Shown here: positions 19,765 to 28,169 of the stretch, piece after piece
Position numbering within the stretch: position 1 is the stretch's first letter
How the letters are laid out: every line of letters begins with the position of its first letter
NCBI RefSeq assembly: GCF_020144665.1
Contig: NZ_JAAHBQ010000014.1
Span: 1-64,000 of the forward strand
DNA from: Oscillatoria salina IIICB1
GTDB taxonomy: Bacteria; Cyanobacteriota; Cyanobacteriia; Cyanobacteriales; SIO1D9
Direction: 5' to 3'
DNA length: 64,000 nt
Notes under the pieces: generated by a model
What the model saw: the letters and a program-made list of their open reading frames with translations, nothing else
Told to the model about the DNA's origin: nothing
Databases searched by the model: none
Program-made: the position numbers and the translations under genes

Positions 19765-20784
19765 ATGGCATTCGCTGTTTTAATCGAAAACCTACAAAAG
19801 AGCTACGGTGAGATCCCAGCCGTGAAAGATGTCTCATTTCAGGTAGAAAGAGGCGAAATTTATGGACTTCTGGGTCCCAACGGTGCGGGAAAAACTACAA
19901 CGATTCGCTGTCTCTGCACCTTAGCTAAACCCGATCGCGGTAAAATTGAGGTCTGTGGAGTTTCTGCAATTGACAACCCAAGGGCTACCCGACGCAGACT
20001 CGGCTATGTCGCTCAAGAAGTCGCCTTAGATAAAGTCTTAACTGGGCGCGAGTTGCTCCAACTACAAGCTGCACTTTATCACCTTCCGGGGGCAACGAGC
20101 AAGGAACGAGTTAACCAATTACTACAACTTTTGGGTTTATCAGACTACGCGGATAAGAAAACGGGAACTTATTCGGGTGGTTTACGCAAGCGTCTCGATT
20201 TAGCTGCGGGTTTGTTACATCAACCCGACGTGCTAGTTTTAGACGAGCCAACGGTAGGATTAGATATTGAAAGCCGGGTGGTAGTTTGGGATTTTTTGCG
20301 TAAATTGCGCGAAGCAGGGACAACGGTACTCATTACTAGCCATTATCTCGAAGAAATCGACGCACTTGCCGATCGCCTGGCGATTATTGACAAGGGTAAA
20401 ATTATTGCTGAGGGAAGTCCTTCTCAATTAAAGGATAAACTAGGCGGCGATCGCGTAACTCTCCGCATTCGAGAATTTTCTACCCATGAGGAAGCCGAAA
20501 AAGCTAAATCTCTGCTTCAAAGTTTACCTTTTGTCGAAGAAGTTATTATTAATTCGGCTCAAGGTAACTCGCTTAATTTAGTCGTAACTCGGCAAAGTAA
20601 TCCTCTCAGCAAAATCGAAAAGTCTCTCGAAGAAGTGGGTTTACCAATTTTTAGTATGGCACAATCTCGCCCTAGTCTTGATGATGTTTATCTCGCGGCT
20701 ACTGGACAAACTTTGATGGATGCAGAAATTGCTGCTGCTGGTAATCGCGATTTGAAGAAAGAAAAGAAAATGCAAATGAAGTAG
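19765..20784 (+). CDS. ABC transporter ATP-binding protein, DrrA type
   Basis: 339 residues. Walker A is GPNGAGKTT (about residue 38), the signature is YSGGLRKRLDLAAGLL (about 134) and Walker B is VLVLDEPTVGLD (about 155), with the H-loop in ITSHYLEEID. The C-terminal ~100 residues are the extra domain (DUF4162-like) of daunorubicin-resistance-type exporters. It pairs with the ABC-2 permease that starts 155 bp downstream. The likely role is export of a lipid, drug or metabolite. It lies 13 kb from the NRPS genes, so a direct link is only a possibility. Confidence 0.92.
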   Translation: MAFAVLIENLQKSYGEIPAVKDVSFQVERGEIYGLLGPNGAGKTTTIRCLCTLAKPDRGKIEVCGVSAIDNPRATRRRLGYVAQEVALDKVLTGRELLQLQAALYHLPGATSKERVNQLLQLLGLSDYADKKTGTYSGGLRKRLDLAAGLLHQPDVLVLDEPTVGLDIESRVVVWDFLRKLREAGTTVLITSHYLEEIDALADRLAIIDKGKIIAEGSPSQLKDKLGGDRVTLRIREFSTHEEAEKAKSLLQSLPFVEEVIINSAQGNSLNLVVTRQSNPLSKIEKSLEEVGLPIFSMAQSRPSLDDVYLAATGQTLMDAEIAAAGNRDLKKEKKMQMK

Positions 20785-20824
20785 GGATTGGGGACTGGGG
20801 ATTGGGGACTGGGGACTGGGAATT
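20784..20824. repeat. GGGGACT/GGGGATT heptamer array
   Basis: Five to six tandem GGGGATT or GGGGACT heptamers immediately follow the ATPase stop, between the two ABC genes. They are typical cyanobacterial STRR sequence. Confidence 0.8.
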
Positions 20825-20939
20825 AGGTAAATTAATAACTACTAACCTTTCACTGGTCACTAATAATTCCGAACTACCTAACACTAAATGCCTAATTTTT
20901 GTTCATTTTTCTGTTTGAGATTTTGGTTAGAAAAATAAA

Positions 20940-21833
20940 ATGAGTCAATCAATTACACCAGAAAAATTCAACATTAACTTATCGCCAAATGGTGAAAGCA
21001 CTGCTGAAGTTAAAGCTGGTAATCCGGTTAGCGAATTTATCCAAGAAACTATAGCTTTAACTAAACGTTTGTTTATCCAATTACAACGCCGTCCTTCGAC
21101 ATTAATAGCTGGCGTAATTCAGCCTTTAATGTGGTTAATTCTCTTTGGTGCTTTATTCTTAAATGCGCCGCAAGGATTGTTTGGGACGGAAATAAGCTAC
21201 GGCAAATTTTTAGCTCCTGGAGTAATCGTTTTTACCGCCTTTTCTGGAGCTTTAAATGCAGGTTTACCTGTGATGTTTGACCGCGAATTCGGTTTTCTTA
21301 ATCGTTTGTTAGTAGCGCCTTTAGCTTCGCGATTTTCCATTGTCACTGCTTCGACAATTTACATTATCACCCTGGCATTTATTCAAACAGCAGTAATTGT
21401 TGCAGCTAGTGCTTTCTTAGGTGCAGGTTTACCTGGATTAGGGGGATTAAGTGCGATCGCGTTAATCGTTTTCTTGATTGTTTTGGGTGTAACTGCACTA
21501 AGTCTCGGTTTGGCTTTCGCTTTACCAGGACATATTGAATTAATTGCTGTAATCTTTGTTACCAATTTACCATTACTTTTTGCTAGTACCGCCTTAGCAC
21601 CAATGGATTTTATGGCAAATTGGTTGCAGTATATTGCTAGTTTAAATCCTCTGACTTATGCGATCGAACCAATTCGCTATATTTATCTTAATGGCGATTG
21701 GGGTTTGAGTAGCACCGTGATGCAAACACCTTGGGGTGGAATTAGCTTCTTGGGAGTGCTTTTGGTATTGCTAGGGTTTGACGCGATCGTTTTATTAGCA
21801 ATTCAACCTTTACTACGACGGAGATTTGCTTAA
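20940..21833 (+). CDS. ABC-2 type transporter permease, DrrB type
   Basis: 297 residues. A hydrophilic N-terminus of about 40 residues is followed by six membrane segments, including AGVIQPLMWLILFGALFL and the conserved ABC-2 stretch (DREFGFLNRLLVAPL, then LAFIQTAVIVAASAFLGAG). The C-terminal part reads ASLNPLTYAIEPIRYIYLNG. It is the membrane partner of the ATPase just upstream, and a strong terminator follows it. Confidence 0.9.
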   Translation: MSQSITPEKFNINLSPNGESTAEVKAGNPVSEFIQETIALTKRLFIQLQRRPSTLIAGVIQPLMWLILFGALFLNAPQGLFGTEISYGKFLAPGVIVFTAFSGALNAGLPVMFDREFGFLNRLLVAPLASRFSIVTASTIYIITLAFIQTAVIVAASAFLGAGLPGLGGLSAIALIVFLIVLGVTALSLGLAFALPGHIELIAVIFVTNLPLLFASTALAPMDFMANWLQYIASLNPLTYAIEPIRYIYLNGDWGLSSTVMQTPWGGISFLGVLLVLLGFDAIVLLAIQPLLRRRFA

Positions 21834-21870
21834 AGTTTGATTGGTAATTAGATATTATCTGATGAGAAAG

Positions 21871-21906
21871 TTACGGAAGTCTTGTAAGGCTTCCGTAATT
21901 TTTTTT
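21871..21906 (+). terminator. rho-independent terminator after ABC operon
   Basis: The stem TTACGGAAG / CTTCCGTAA can extend inward with wobble pairs and is followed directly by a run of T to 21906. It lies 38 bp after the permease stop. Confidence 0.85.
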
Positions 21907-22004
21907 GCTGTGAAGTAACAGTAAAGTAAAATTGAGTTAGTGTATTCTTAAATTTAGCTATTGAATGCTCAACCATCATTAGGTATTAGACATTCGCCCG
22001 GTTG

Positions 22005-22349
22005 TCAAACATACAAAAGCTGATTAAAAATCTCATCTGCTGTCAGAGTGTTGAGAATAATACCAACTCGTTTAGCAACTTCATAAGCATTATTTTGAGG
22101 CGTTATAATAATGCCTGAATGCTGTTGTTTTGTCTGGATGTAACTCAGGTGCAATCTTTCATAGTCTACTCGATTATGGGTCAATAGACAGCGCTTTTCT
22201 TCAGCAGCATAAGCCAATTGTTCCGCATCCGAGTAACCTGTCATCTCAGCATCAAGAGTTGTTAAAACATCCAAACCTCTACTTTTGAGAAGAGTGGCGA
22301 CCAAATTAGCAATATCTTCATCAGTGTAGAGTGACGCAAAGATTTTCAT
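22005..22349 (-). CDS. DUF5615 PIN-like toxin
   Basis: 114 residues. The N-terminal YTDEDIANLVATLLKSRG and central LLTHNRVDYERLH match DUF5615, a PIN-like fold in which the acidic residues of DED and N.xDY would form the nuclease site. It is encoded second in a two-gene unit and overlaps the upstream DUF433 gene by 4 bp. The pair is a recognised toxin-antitoxin-type arrangement. All motifs look intact, unlike the UPF0175/DUF3368 pair elsewhere in the window. Confidence 0.85.
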   Translation of the reverse strand: MKIFASLYTDEDIANLVATLLKSRGLDVLTTLDAEMTGYSDAEQLAYAAEEKRCLLTHNRVDYERLHLSYIQTKQQHSGIIITPQNNAYEVAKRVGIILNTLTADEIFNQLLYV

Positions 22350-22645
22350 TCTCTTTCTGTTTCTAAGACTTTGCGAACTGCGGGATGAATAAGGTCATCT
22401 GGGATGCGGTTTTGTTCGATATAAGAGTTGATTTCAACTTGGTTATCTAAATAAAAACTCAGGGCATCAAAAACTTGAGCGAGGGTAAGCTGAGGATACT
22501 GAGTCGGAATTTCTTCAGGAGGAGTCCCATTACGCCACAATCCAACAATAGCTCGTACTGAAGTGCGAGTCCCCATGATAATAGGTTCGCCGCTTAAAAT
22601 ATCTGGATTGCGAATAACGTATCGGGAAATGGCTTTCGTCGTCAT
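22346..22645 (-). CDS. DUF433-family antitoxin
   Basis: About 99 residues. The pattern YVIRNPDILSGEPIIMGTRT, SVRAIVGLWRNGTPPEEIPTQYPQL and QVFDALSFYLDNQ is characteristic of DUF433, a helix-turn-helix antitoxin. I start it at the ATG at 22645 rather than the adjacent TTG at 22648; GAGG lies just upstream. It probably represses its own promoter, as is usual for antitoxins (inference). Confidence 0.88.
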   Translation of the reverse strand: MTTKAISRYVIRNPDILSGEPIIMGTRTSVRAIVGLWRNGTPPEEIPTQYPQLTLAQVFDALSFYLDNQVEINSYIEQNRIPDDLIHPAVRKVLETERE

Positions 22646-22892
22646 CAATAAAACCTCATTGGGAATAGTTAGTTTTCATTGTAGTACAGTGTCTTGTCTG
22701 ACTAATCTGAAAAGCGAAGAAAGTCAAAGTAGTCTTCTAACAACAAAAGTGTAATTCTCCTAGGGAATCTGAACTAATTGTGCTCATTTTGAGCAATAAA
22801 TAATTTTAGCAAAATAAAAAACTTGTTGAGGAGGAGGCTGAAATTGCTAAAATTCTACTTATACTCTGAAGAAAATTGTTTGACAAGTTGGT

Positions 22893-23267
22893 ATGAGTAA
22901 CAGAATCAAGTTTGCTTTATTTACCAGCCAGCAGGTAGCGAAAATCACACTTAGCCTTAGTATTGCTGGTATTTTGTCTTGCGTGGGACAAAGTGCAACT
23001 TTGGCTCAAAATGTAGACCCCCAGGAATCAGGAGTCTATCAATCTAACGAAAGAGATAGTTTGTCTGGTAGTTTCGGAGATGGTTCGTTTAATCCTTTCG
23101 ATTTGATTCACCGAGCAAATTTAAATAGCGATCGCTCTTTGGATGAGTTTCGTCAAGAGTCAGCAGAAAATCTCAACAATGCGGCTGATGAATTTCGCCG
23201 CTTGCAATTGGAGCGAATGCGCTCTGGACAACAAAATACTACGGAGAACCAAACAAATCAAAATTAA
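22893..23267 (+). CDS. secreted or periplasmic small hypothetical protein
   Basis: 124 residues. The N-terminus has a signal-peptide shape: basic start, hydrophobic ITLSLSIAGILSCVGQ, and a likely cleavage after SATLAQ. The mature part contains GSFGDGSFNPFDLIHRANL, then a Gln/Asn/Glu-rich amphipathic stretch (EFRQESAENLNNAADEFRRL) and a QNTTENQTNQN tail. No enzyme motif is visible. The function is unknown. Confidence 0.7.
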   Translation: MSNRIKFALFTSQQVAKITLSLSIAGILSCVGQSATLAQNVDPQESGVYQSNERDSLSGSFGDGSFNPFDLIHRANLNSDRSLDEFRQESAENLNNAADEFRRLQLERMRSGQQNTTENQTNQN

Positions 23268-23269
23268 AC

Positions 23270-23302
23270 TAAATTAGGGTGGACAAGATCCACCCTAATT
23301 TA
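23270..23302. terminator. bidirectional terminator hairpin
   Basis: A 14-bp perfect stem (TAAATTAGGGTGGA and its complement) around a CAAGA loop, between the convergent small secreted-protein gene and prxQ. Its A/T-rich outer arms supply T-runs in both directions. Confidence 0.85.
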
Positions 23303-23312
23303 TTTCAGCAGA

Positions 23313-23750
23313 CTATTTGCTCATTGTCGCCAGGAGATCCCGAGCGTGAGTGTCAGTCTTGACTTTCTCGTCAGTATGGATGATGGTTCCTTCACCGTCA
23401 ATAATGTAGGTGACGCGCTTGGAATAACCACCTCCTTCCACATCGTAAGCTTTGGTAATTGCACCGTTGGTATCAACGAGCAACTGGAAAGGTAAGCCGT
23501 ACTTTTCTTTAAATTTTTTGTGCGATGCTTCGTCATCCATACTTACACCTAAGACGACAATTTCTTTCCCTTGATAATCGCTGTAATTGTCGCGGAAGCT
23601 TTGAGCTTCTTTGGTACAGCCAGGAGTATCGTCTTTAGGATAGAAATACAAAACGACGGTTTTACCAGCAAAGTCAGAGAGGGAAACAGTTTTGCCTTCG
23701 TCGTCTTTAGTAGTGAAAGACGGTGCTTTAGTACCAACAGATAAAACCAT
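23313..23750 (-). CDS. peroxiredoxin Q (BCP family), single-Cys form
   Basis: 145 residues. YFYPKDDTPGCTKEAQSFRD contains the peroxidatic Cys45. The resolving Cys found five residues later in many BCP/PrxQ proteins is Gln50 here, and there is no other Cys in the protein. It would reduce hydroperoxides but must be recycled by an external thiol (1-Cys mechanism, inference). The length and the rest of the thioredoxin fold are normal. Confidence 0.95.
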   Translation of the reverse strand: MVLSVGTKAPSFTTKDDEGKTVSLSDFAGKTVVLYFYPKDDTPGCTKEAQSFRDNYSDYQGKEIVVLGVSMDDEASHKKFKEKYGLPFQLLVDTNGAITKAYDVEGGGYSKRVTYIIDGEGTIIHTDEKVKTDTHARDLLATMSK

Positions 23751-23835
23751 AACTTTTTTTGTTTTGCCGTACAGTAAATTTTCTCTCTAAATTTTACAAT
23801 AATTAATAAAATTACTCAGTTAAGCTACCTCAAGC

Positions 23836-24246
23836 ATGACTTATAGCCCAAGTAAAACTGTCCAATCGATTCAATATAGCGATCGCGCCATCAAGCGAGG
23901 AGAAAGAGCTTTGTGTTGTTCGCCTTTCAAATTGTCTTTATTCGAGGCGATGGCTAGCCAAAGCATTCCTTTATTGCAAATTGTCGGCGAAAATGGATTA
24001 GAGCAAAGTTATACGACGCGATCGCTCTCGGAATTAGCGACGGAAAATAATTTACTCTGGCTAATTAATGTCGGTTTACTTAGGCGAGAAGTAGACGGAC
24101 AAGGAATTACCGATAGTTTTCGCTTAACTCCTTTAGGACGAAAATTAGTCAATAAATGGCAAAATCGCGGCGGTACTTTGCCGAAACCTTCTTGGTTAGA
24201 TCGCATCTATAATTGGTTAAATCGACGGTTGAGGTTGCCAATTTAA
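23836..24246 (+). CDS. Npun_F0494-type cyanobacterial conserved protein
   Basis: 136 residues. The stretch RAIKRGERALCCSPFKLSLF, the central SLSELATENNLLWLINVGLL and RREVDGQGITDSFRLTPLGR resemble a small winged-helix-like family restricted to cyanobacteria and known by the Nostoc punctiforme tag. The LLWLINVGLLRREV...SFRLTPLG segment looks like a wing of a helix-turn-helix fold. The role is unknown. It ends 60 bp before cobQ. Confidence 0.75.
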   Translation: MTYSPSKTVQSIQYSDRAIKRGERALCCSPFKLSLFEAMASQSIPLLQIVGENGLEQSYTTRSLSELATENNLLWLINVGLLRREVDGQGITDSFRLTPLGRKLVNKWQNRGGTLPKPSWLDRIYNWLNRRLRLPI

Positions 24247-24306
24247 AGTCGAGTAGACTATTTGTGGATCAATAAATTTCTAGCTCCGACACAGCCATTG
24301 CCGACT

Positions 24307-25797
24307 ATGAAAGCAATTATGGTCGTGGGAACTACCTCCCACGCAGGAAAATCTCTGCTCACAACCGCTCTGTGCCGCATTCTCTGGCGACAAGGTTGGC
24401 GAGTCGCACCTTTTAAAGGGCAAAATATGGCATTAAATGCTTATGTTACCGCTACAGGTGGAGAAATAGGCTATGCTCAAGCGGTACAAGCTTGGGCGGC
24501 TGGAGTATCTCCTTGGGTGGAAATGAATCCAATTTTGCTCAAACCTCAAGGTGATATGACTTCTCAAGTAATTATTAAAGGTCAAGTTGTCGGGAAAACG
24601 AGAGCTTCTCAGTATTACAAAGAATATTTCGCTCGCGGTTGGGAGGCAATTGTTGAATCCCTACAAAAATTAGCTGGAGAGTTCGATTTAGTTATTTGTG
24701 AAGGGGCGGGAAGTCCGGCGGAGATTAACCTCAAACACCGCGATTTAACTAATATGCGGGTAGCTTTGCATCTGAATGCGCCGACTTTGTTAGTAGTAGA
24801 TATCGATCGCGGCGGTGCTTTTGCTCATGTAGTCGGTACGTTAGAATTACTCGAACCAGAAGAGCGATCGCTGATTAAAGGTGTCGTCATTAATAAATTT
24901 CGCGGACAGCGTAGTTTGCTCGAACCGGGTATTAAATGGTTAGAAGAACGTACTAAGATCCCAGTGGTGGGAGTCCTTCCTTGGATCAACCAGATTTTCC
25001 CCGCAGAAGATTCTCTGGATTTACTCGAAAGACGATCTCACAAAACGGAAGGGGAAGTAAATATTGCCATAATTCGTTTACCGAGAATTTCTAACTTTAC
25101 CGACTTCGACCCCCTGGAAGCTGAACCTACTGTAGTCGTTAAATATATTAGCTTAGGGCAATCTTTAGGACATCCCGATGCAGTTATCATTCCCGGTTCC
25201 AAAACAACAGTCTCTGACGCGATCGCGCTGCACGAAAGTGGGATGGCAACTCAACTACAACAATACGCGGCTGCGGGCGGTACAATTATGGGAATTTGTG
25301 GTGGCTTTCAAATCTTAGGTCAAACTATCTCCGACCCCCACGGAATTGAAGGCGAACCCAACCGATATCCGGGATTAGGTTTATTAAAGCTGAAAACTAC
25401 GATCGCTCCCCAAAAAATAGCCCGTCAGCGCAGCGCAATTTCTAACTATCCTCAAGCAGGTTTACCCGTTACTGGATACGAAATACACAACGGTCGTACT
25501 TTACCACTCTCTTCAAAATATCGTACCGAAATCCCTGATTTTGACTACCTTTTTGACGATCGAGGTTTAGGAGTTGTTAACCACGCACGATCGGTTTGGG
25601 GCTGCTATTTACATGGTATTTTTGATAACGGACCTTGGCGACGCGCTTGGTTAAATGTACTACGACATCAACGAGGTTTAACTGCTCTCCCTACTGGCGT
25701 TGCTAACTACCGCGAACAACGAGAAGCTACGATCGATGCTCTCGCCGACTTTGTCGCTGCTAACTTAGATTTAACCTCAGTTTTATCCACTGGTTGA
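24307..25797 (+). CDS. cobQ: cobyric acid synthase (CobQ/CbiP)
   Basis: 496 residues from the ATG at 24307, the usual length; an in-frame TTG at 24262 would add 15. The N-terminal dethiobiotin-synthetase-like ATP site is VGTTSHAGKS, with CEGAGSPAEINLKHRDLTNM in the middle. The C-terminal class I glutaminase shows GICGGFQILGQ (nucleophile Cys) and YLHGIFDN (His). It amidates adenosyl-cobyrinic acid a,c-diamide on four side chains in cobalamin (or pseudocobalamin) synthesis. No other cobalamin gene is in the window, apart from the possible link of the small ferredoxin downstream. Confidence 0.97.
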   Translation: MKAIMVVGTTSHAGKSLLTTALCRILWRQGWRVAPFKGQNMALNAYVTATGGEIGYAQAVQAWAAGVSPWVEMNPILLKPQGDMTSQVIIKGQVVGKTRASQYYKEYFARGWEAIVESLQKLAGEFDLVICEGAGSPAEINLKHRDLTNMRVALHLNAPTLLVVDIDRGGAFAHVVGTLELLEPEERSLIKGVVINKFRGQRSLLEPGIKWLEERTKIPVVGVLPWINQIFPAEDSLDLLERRSHKTEGEVNIAIIRLPRISNFTDFDPLEAEPTVVVKYISLGQSLGHPDAVIIPGSKTTVSDAIALHESGMATQLQQYAAAGGTIMGICGGFQILGQTISDPHGIEGEPNRYPGLGLLKLKTTIAPQKIARQRSAISNYPQAGLPVTGYEIHNGRTLPLSSKYRTEIPDFDYLFDDRGLGVVNHARSVWGCYLHGIFDNGPWRRAWLNVLRHQRGLTALPTGVANYREQREATIDALADFVAANLDLTSVLSTG

Positions 25798-25799
25798 TA

Positions 25800-25850
25800 A
25801 CAGTTATCAGTTACCAGTTACCACCCGAACAGTGACCAGTGACCAGTTAT
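25800..25850. repeat. CAGTTAT/CAGTTAC/CAGTGAC heptamer repeats
   Basis: Tandem CAGTTATCAGTTACCAGTTACC and ACCAGTGACCAGTGACCAG units in the gap after cobQ, the same STRR type as near 10.2 kb. Confidence 0.75.
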
Positions 25851-25952
25851 TCGCTAATTGCTTGTTGTCTCCCATCTCTATTGATAAGGTGATAAGGTGA
25901 AAACCTCCTCTCCCAGTTCCAATCGCCGCAAAAGCTACAATAAAAAGAAAAA

Positions 25953-26192
25953 ATGACTATCCAAATTCACTTTTTACCAGACGATATCACTGTTTCCGCA
26001 GAAGTTGGAGAACCAATGCTTCAAGTAGCACAAAGAGCCGGAATTTTTATCCCTACAGGCTGTCTGATGGGTTCGTGTCATGCTTGTGAAGTCGAGTTAG
26101 ACGGTAAAACACCGATCTGTGCTTGTATTACTGTTGTCCCCGCCGGAAAAAAGGAACTGACAATTAATCTTTATTCCGATCCGATTTGGTAA
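25953..26192 (+). CDS. small 2Fe-2S ferredoxin-like protein
   Basis: 79 residues. A plant-type ferredoxin core with the ligands spaced as GCLMGSCHACEVELDG followed by PICACI, i.e. C-x4-C-x2-C and a distal Cys. It is shorter than photosynthetic ferredoxin (about 97 residues), lacking part of the N- and C-terminal regions. Its position 155 bp after cobQ makes a redox role in corrinoid metabolism possible, but that is only a guess. Confidence 0.85.
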   Translation: MTIQIHFLPDDITVSAEVGEPMLQVAQRAGIFIPTGCLMGSCHACEVELDGKTPICACITVVPAGKKELTINLYSDPIW

Positions 26193-26650
26193 CAGTTATT
26201 AGCTTAACTTAAACAAGAAGCCAAATTAAAAAAGGCGATCGCGCAAGAACTGCTCGACAGTGATATTAAAAGCCTGGGGTTGTACCAAAAATGCCCAATG
26301 ATTGCCGGGAACTCGAACAATTTGCAATTGTTTGAGATAAGTTCTATAAGGTTTCAATTGCCATTCGGTGCGATTGAGTCCTTCTTCTGGTTGAATGAAG
26401 AGAGTAGGAATCTCCACAGCTTCAGTCAGCCCAGCCACATCCATAACATCGGCAAAAATACTATCTCTGGCTGCAACTCCAAACTTACTTCCCCAGCGTC
26501 CATCTTCTTTCTGTTCGATACTAGCTTGAAAAACCTCTTCCTGGAGAAGACTCCAACCGCGATCCTGTTTTAAGCAACGGGCATTATTTTCAGCTTCTTC
26601 ATAACTATCATACGCTTTCATGGTTTGGAGAAAGGGGTTGTTACTGTAAC

Positions 26651-26674
26651 TAAATATCTGGACAAAGCTACCCA
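26651..26674. repeat. left copy of 24-bp inverted repeat of the tnpB element
   Basis: Starts TAAATATCTGG and ends GCTACCCA; exactly complementary to 28146-28169. It overlaps the stop codon of the broken small gene at 26668. Confidence 0.9.
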
Positions 26675-26843
26675 TCATTAGACTTTTTTGGTAGCTTTTC
26701 TCTTGCCATACGCTCTATTACGTCACTGAGGCTATTAGCACCTAACATAGAATTGTTTTCCTGCTAGCCATTGAATAGCAGTATTTGTCAAAGTCACGCG
26801 TGAATCTACGTTTTGACTCATTATAGATTTTTTTACCAGCCAT
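26668..26843 (-). pseudogene. frameshifted small RHH-like accessory gene of the element
   Basis: From the ATG at 26843 the frame gives MAGKKIYNESKRR, then loses sense. Other frames recover VTLTNTAIQWLA and then MLGANSLSDVIERMAREKLP followed by KKSNDG and a stop. Pieced together, these resemble small ribbon-helix-helix-type DNA-binding proteins (about 58 residues), here broken by at least two frameshifts. It is divergent from tnpB with a 63-bp gap. Such a partner next to tnpB could be a regulator of the element (inference). Confidence 0.6.
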
Positions 26844-26906
26844 GTTGACAACCTCTATCTAACTCATATAGGATACGAGTGTTACACATTTGAGAGGTCG
26901 AGTCAA

Positions 26907-28132
26907 ATGCAATTAGTTGACAAACATATAATTAATAAACAGCACAAGTTTTGGAAAGAATGCGATTATCTAGCCTTGCAGTCTAAGCATCTTTACAACT
27001 CTGCTAATTATGTTCAGCGCCAATATTTCTTGGAAACTAAGAAATACTACAACTCTATCGACATCTACCATCAAACAAAGAATCTAGAGGCAAGCTCGAT
27101 ATTTACCTACTAAGGTTAGTAAACAAATTGTCAGGAGAGTTTCTGAAGCTTGGAAGGGTTGGTTAGCAGCATTGAAGGATTGGTCTAAACATCCAGATAA
27201 GTATCTAGGTAAGCCTAAAATACCTAAATACAAGCACAAAGAACGAGGGAGAAATGTTGTCATTTATCCAGGAGATGCCTTATCAAAACCGGCTTTAGCT
27301 AAAGGGATTATTAAGCTTTCTCAGACAGAGATTGAGTTCAAAACTAATGTTAAAAATGTGAACCAAGTCAGGATTGTTCCCAAACTTGACCATTATGTTA
27401 TTGAAGTTGTTTACACAGTAGATAATGTTGTTAAATCAGACGGCAAATATGTTGCTGGGGTAGACCTTGGTTTAAACAATTTAATGGCTATAACATCTAA
27501 TCATCCCGGTATTAGACCGCTTTTGATTAATGGTAGACCATTGAAAAGCATTAACCAATTCTTTAACAAAAGAATGGCTAAAGCGCAATCAATCGAAGCT
27601 TGGAGACAAATCAAACAGCTAAATAGTAAACGTGATAGAAGGATTGATAACTACCTTCATACCGTAAGTCGTAGAGTTATTGATTGGTGTCAAATCAATA
27701 AAATTGGTCAGTTGATTATTGGCAACAATCAAGGCTGGAAACAAAATCTCAATATTGGAAAAAAGAACAATCAAGAATTTGCCAAAATTCCCCACGCGAA
27801 ACTGATTAGCTTGTTAACTTACAAAGCACAATTAGTCGGTATTGAAGTAGTTTTAACTGAAGAAAGCGATCGCGAGCATTTCAAGTGCTGTAGACGGTGA
27901 TAAATTGCCTGTATTCAATGCCCCATCAGAAATTAAACCTGTTTTTAGTGGCAAACGTATCAAGCGTGGTCTATACAAAACTGCTACTGGCAGAATAATC
28001 AATGCTGACACCAATGGCAGTTTGAATATAGCTCGTAAAGTAATCCCAAACTTTATGGATGGGATAGAGGGATTGCCGTTTATCCCTGTAGTCTTAGAAC
28101 TTTGGACTAAGACTACAAACATAGATGTCTAG
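26907..28132 (+). pseudogene. tnpB (RNA-guided nuclease of IS605 type), two frameshifts
   Basis: Three frames join to one TnpB of about 410 residues: MQLVDKHIINKQHKFWKECD to about 27089; then QARYLPTKVSKQIVRRVSEA...GVDLGLNNLMAITS...IGNNQGWKQN to about 27866; then ISSAVDGDKLPVFNAPSEIK...RIKRGLYKTATG and NADTNGSLNIARKVIPN to the stop. The first RuvC Asp (GVDLG) and last Asp (NADTNG) are kept. The middle acidic residue is not evident (IIGNNQGW), and the zinc-ribbon region is degenerate. The second lesion falls where SYTSKAS would be expected and now contains a HIP1 octamer. It is certainly non-functional as an intact protein. Confidence 0.85.
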
Positions 28133-28145
28133 CATTGACTATCTT

Positions 28146-28169
28146 TGGGTAGCTTTGTCCAGATATTTA
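28146..28169. repeat. right copy of 24-bp inverted repeat of the tnpB element
   Basis: Exact reverse complement of 26651-26674. It lies 14 bp after the tnpB stop and about 5 bp from the hydrolase junction. Confidence 0.9.

Noticed and set aside
26226-26678. Stand-alone 150-residue gene
   Set aside because: It is the C-terminal half of the split hydrolase plus a few codons from the insertion end.
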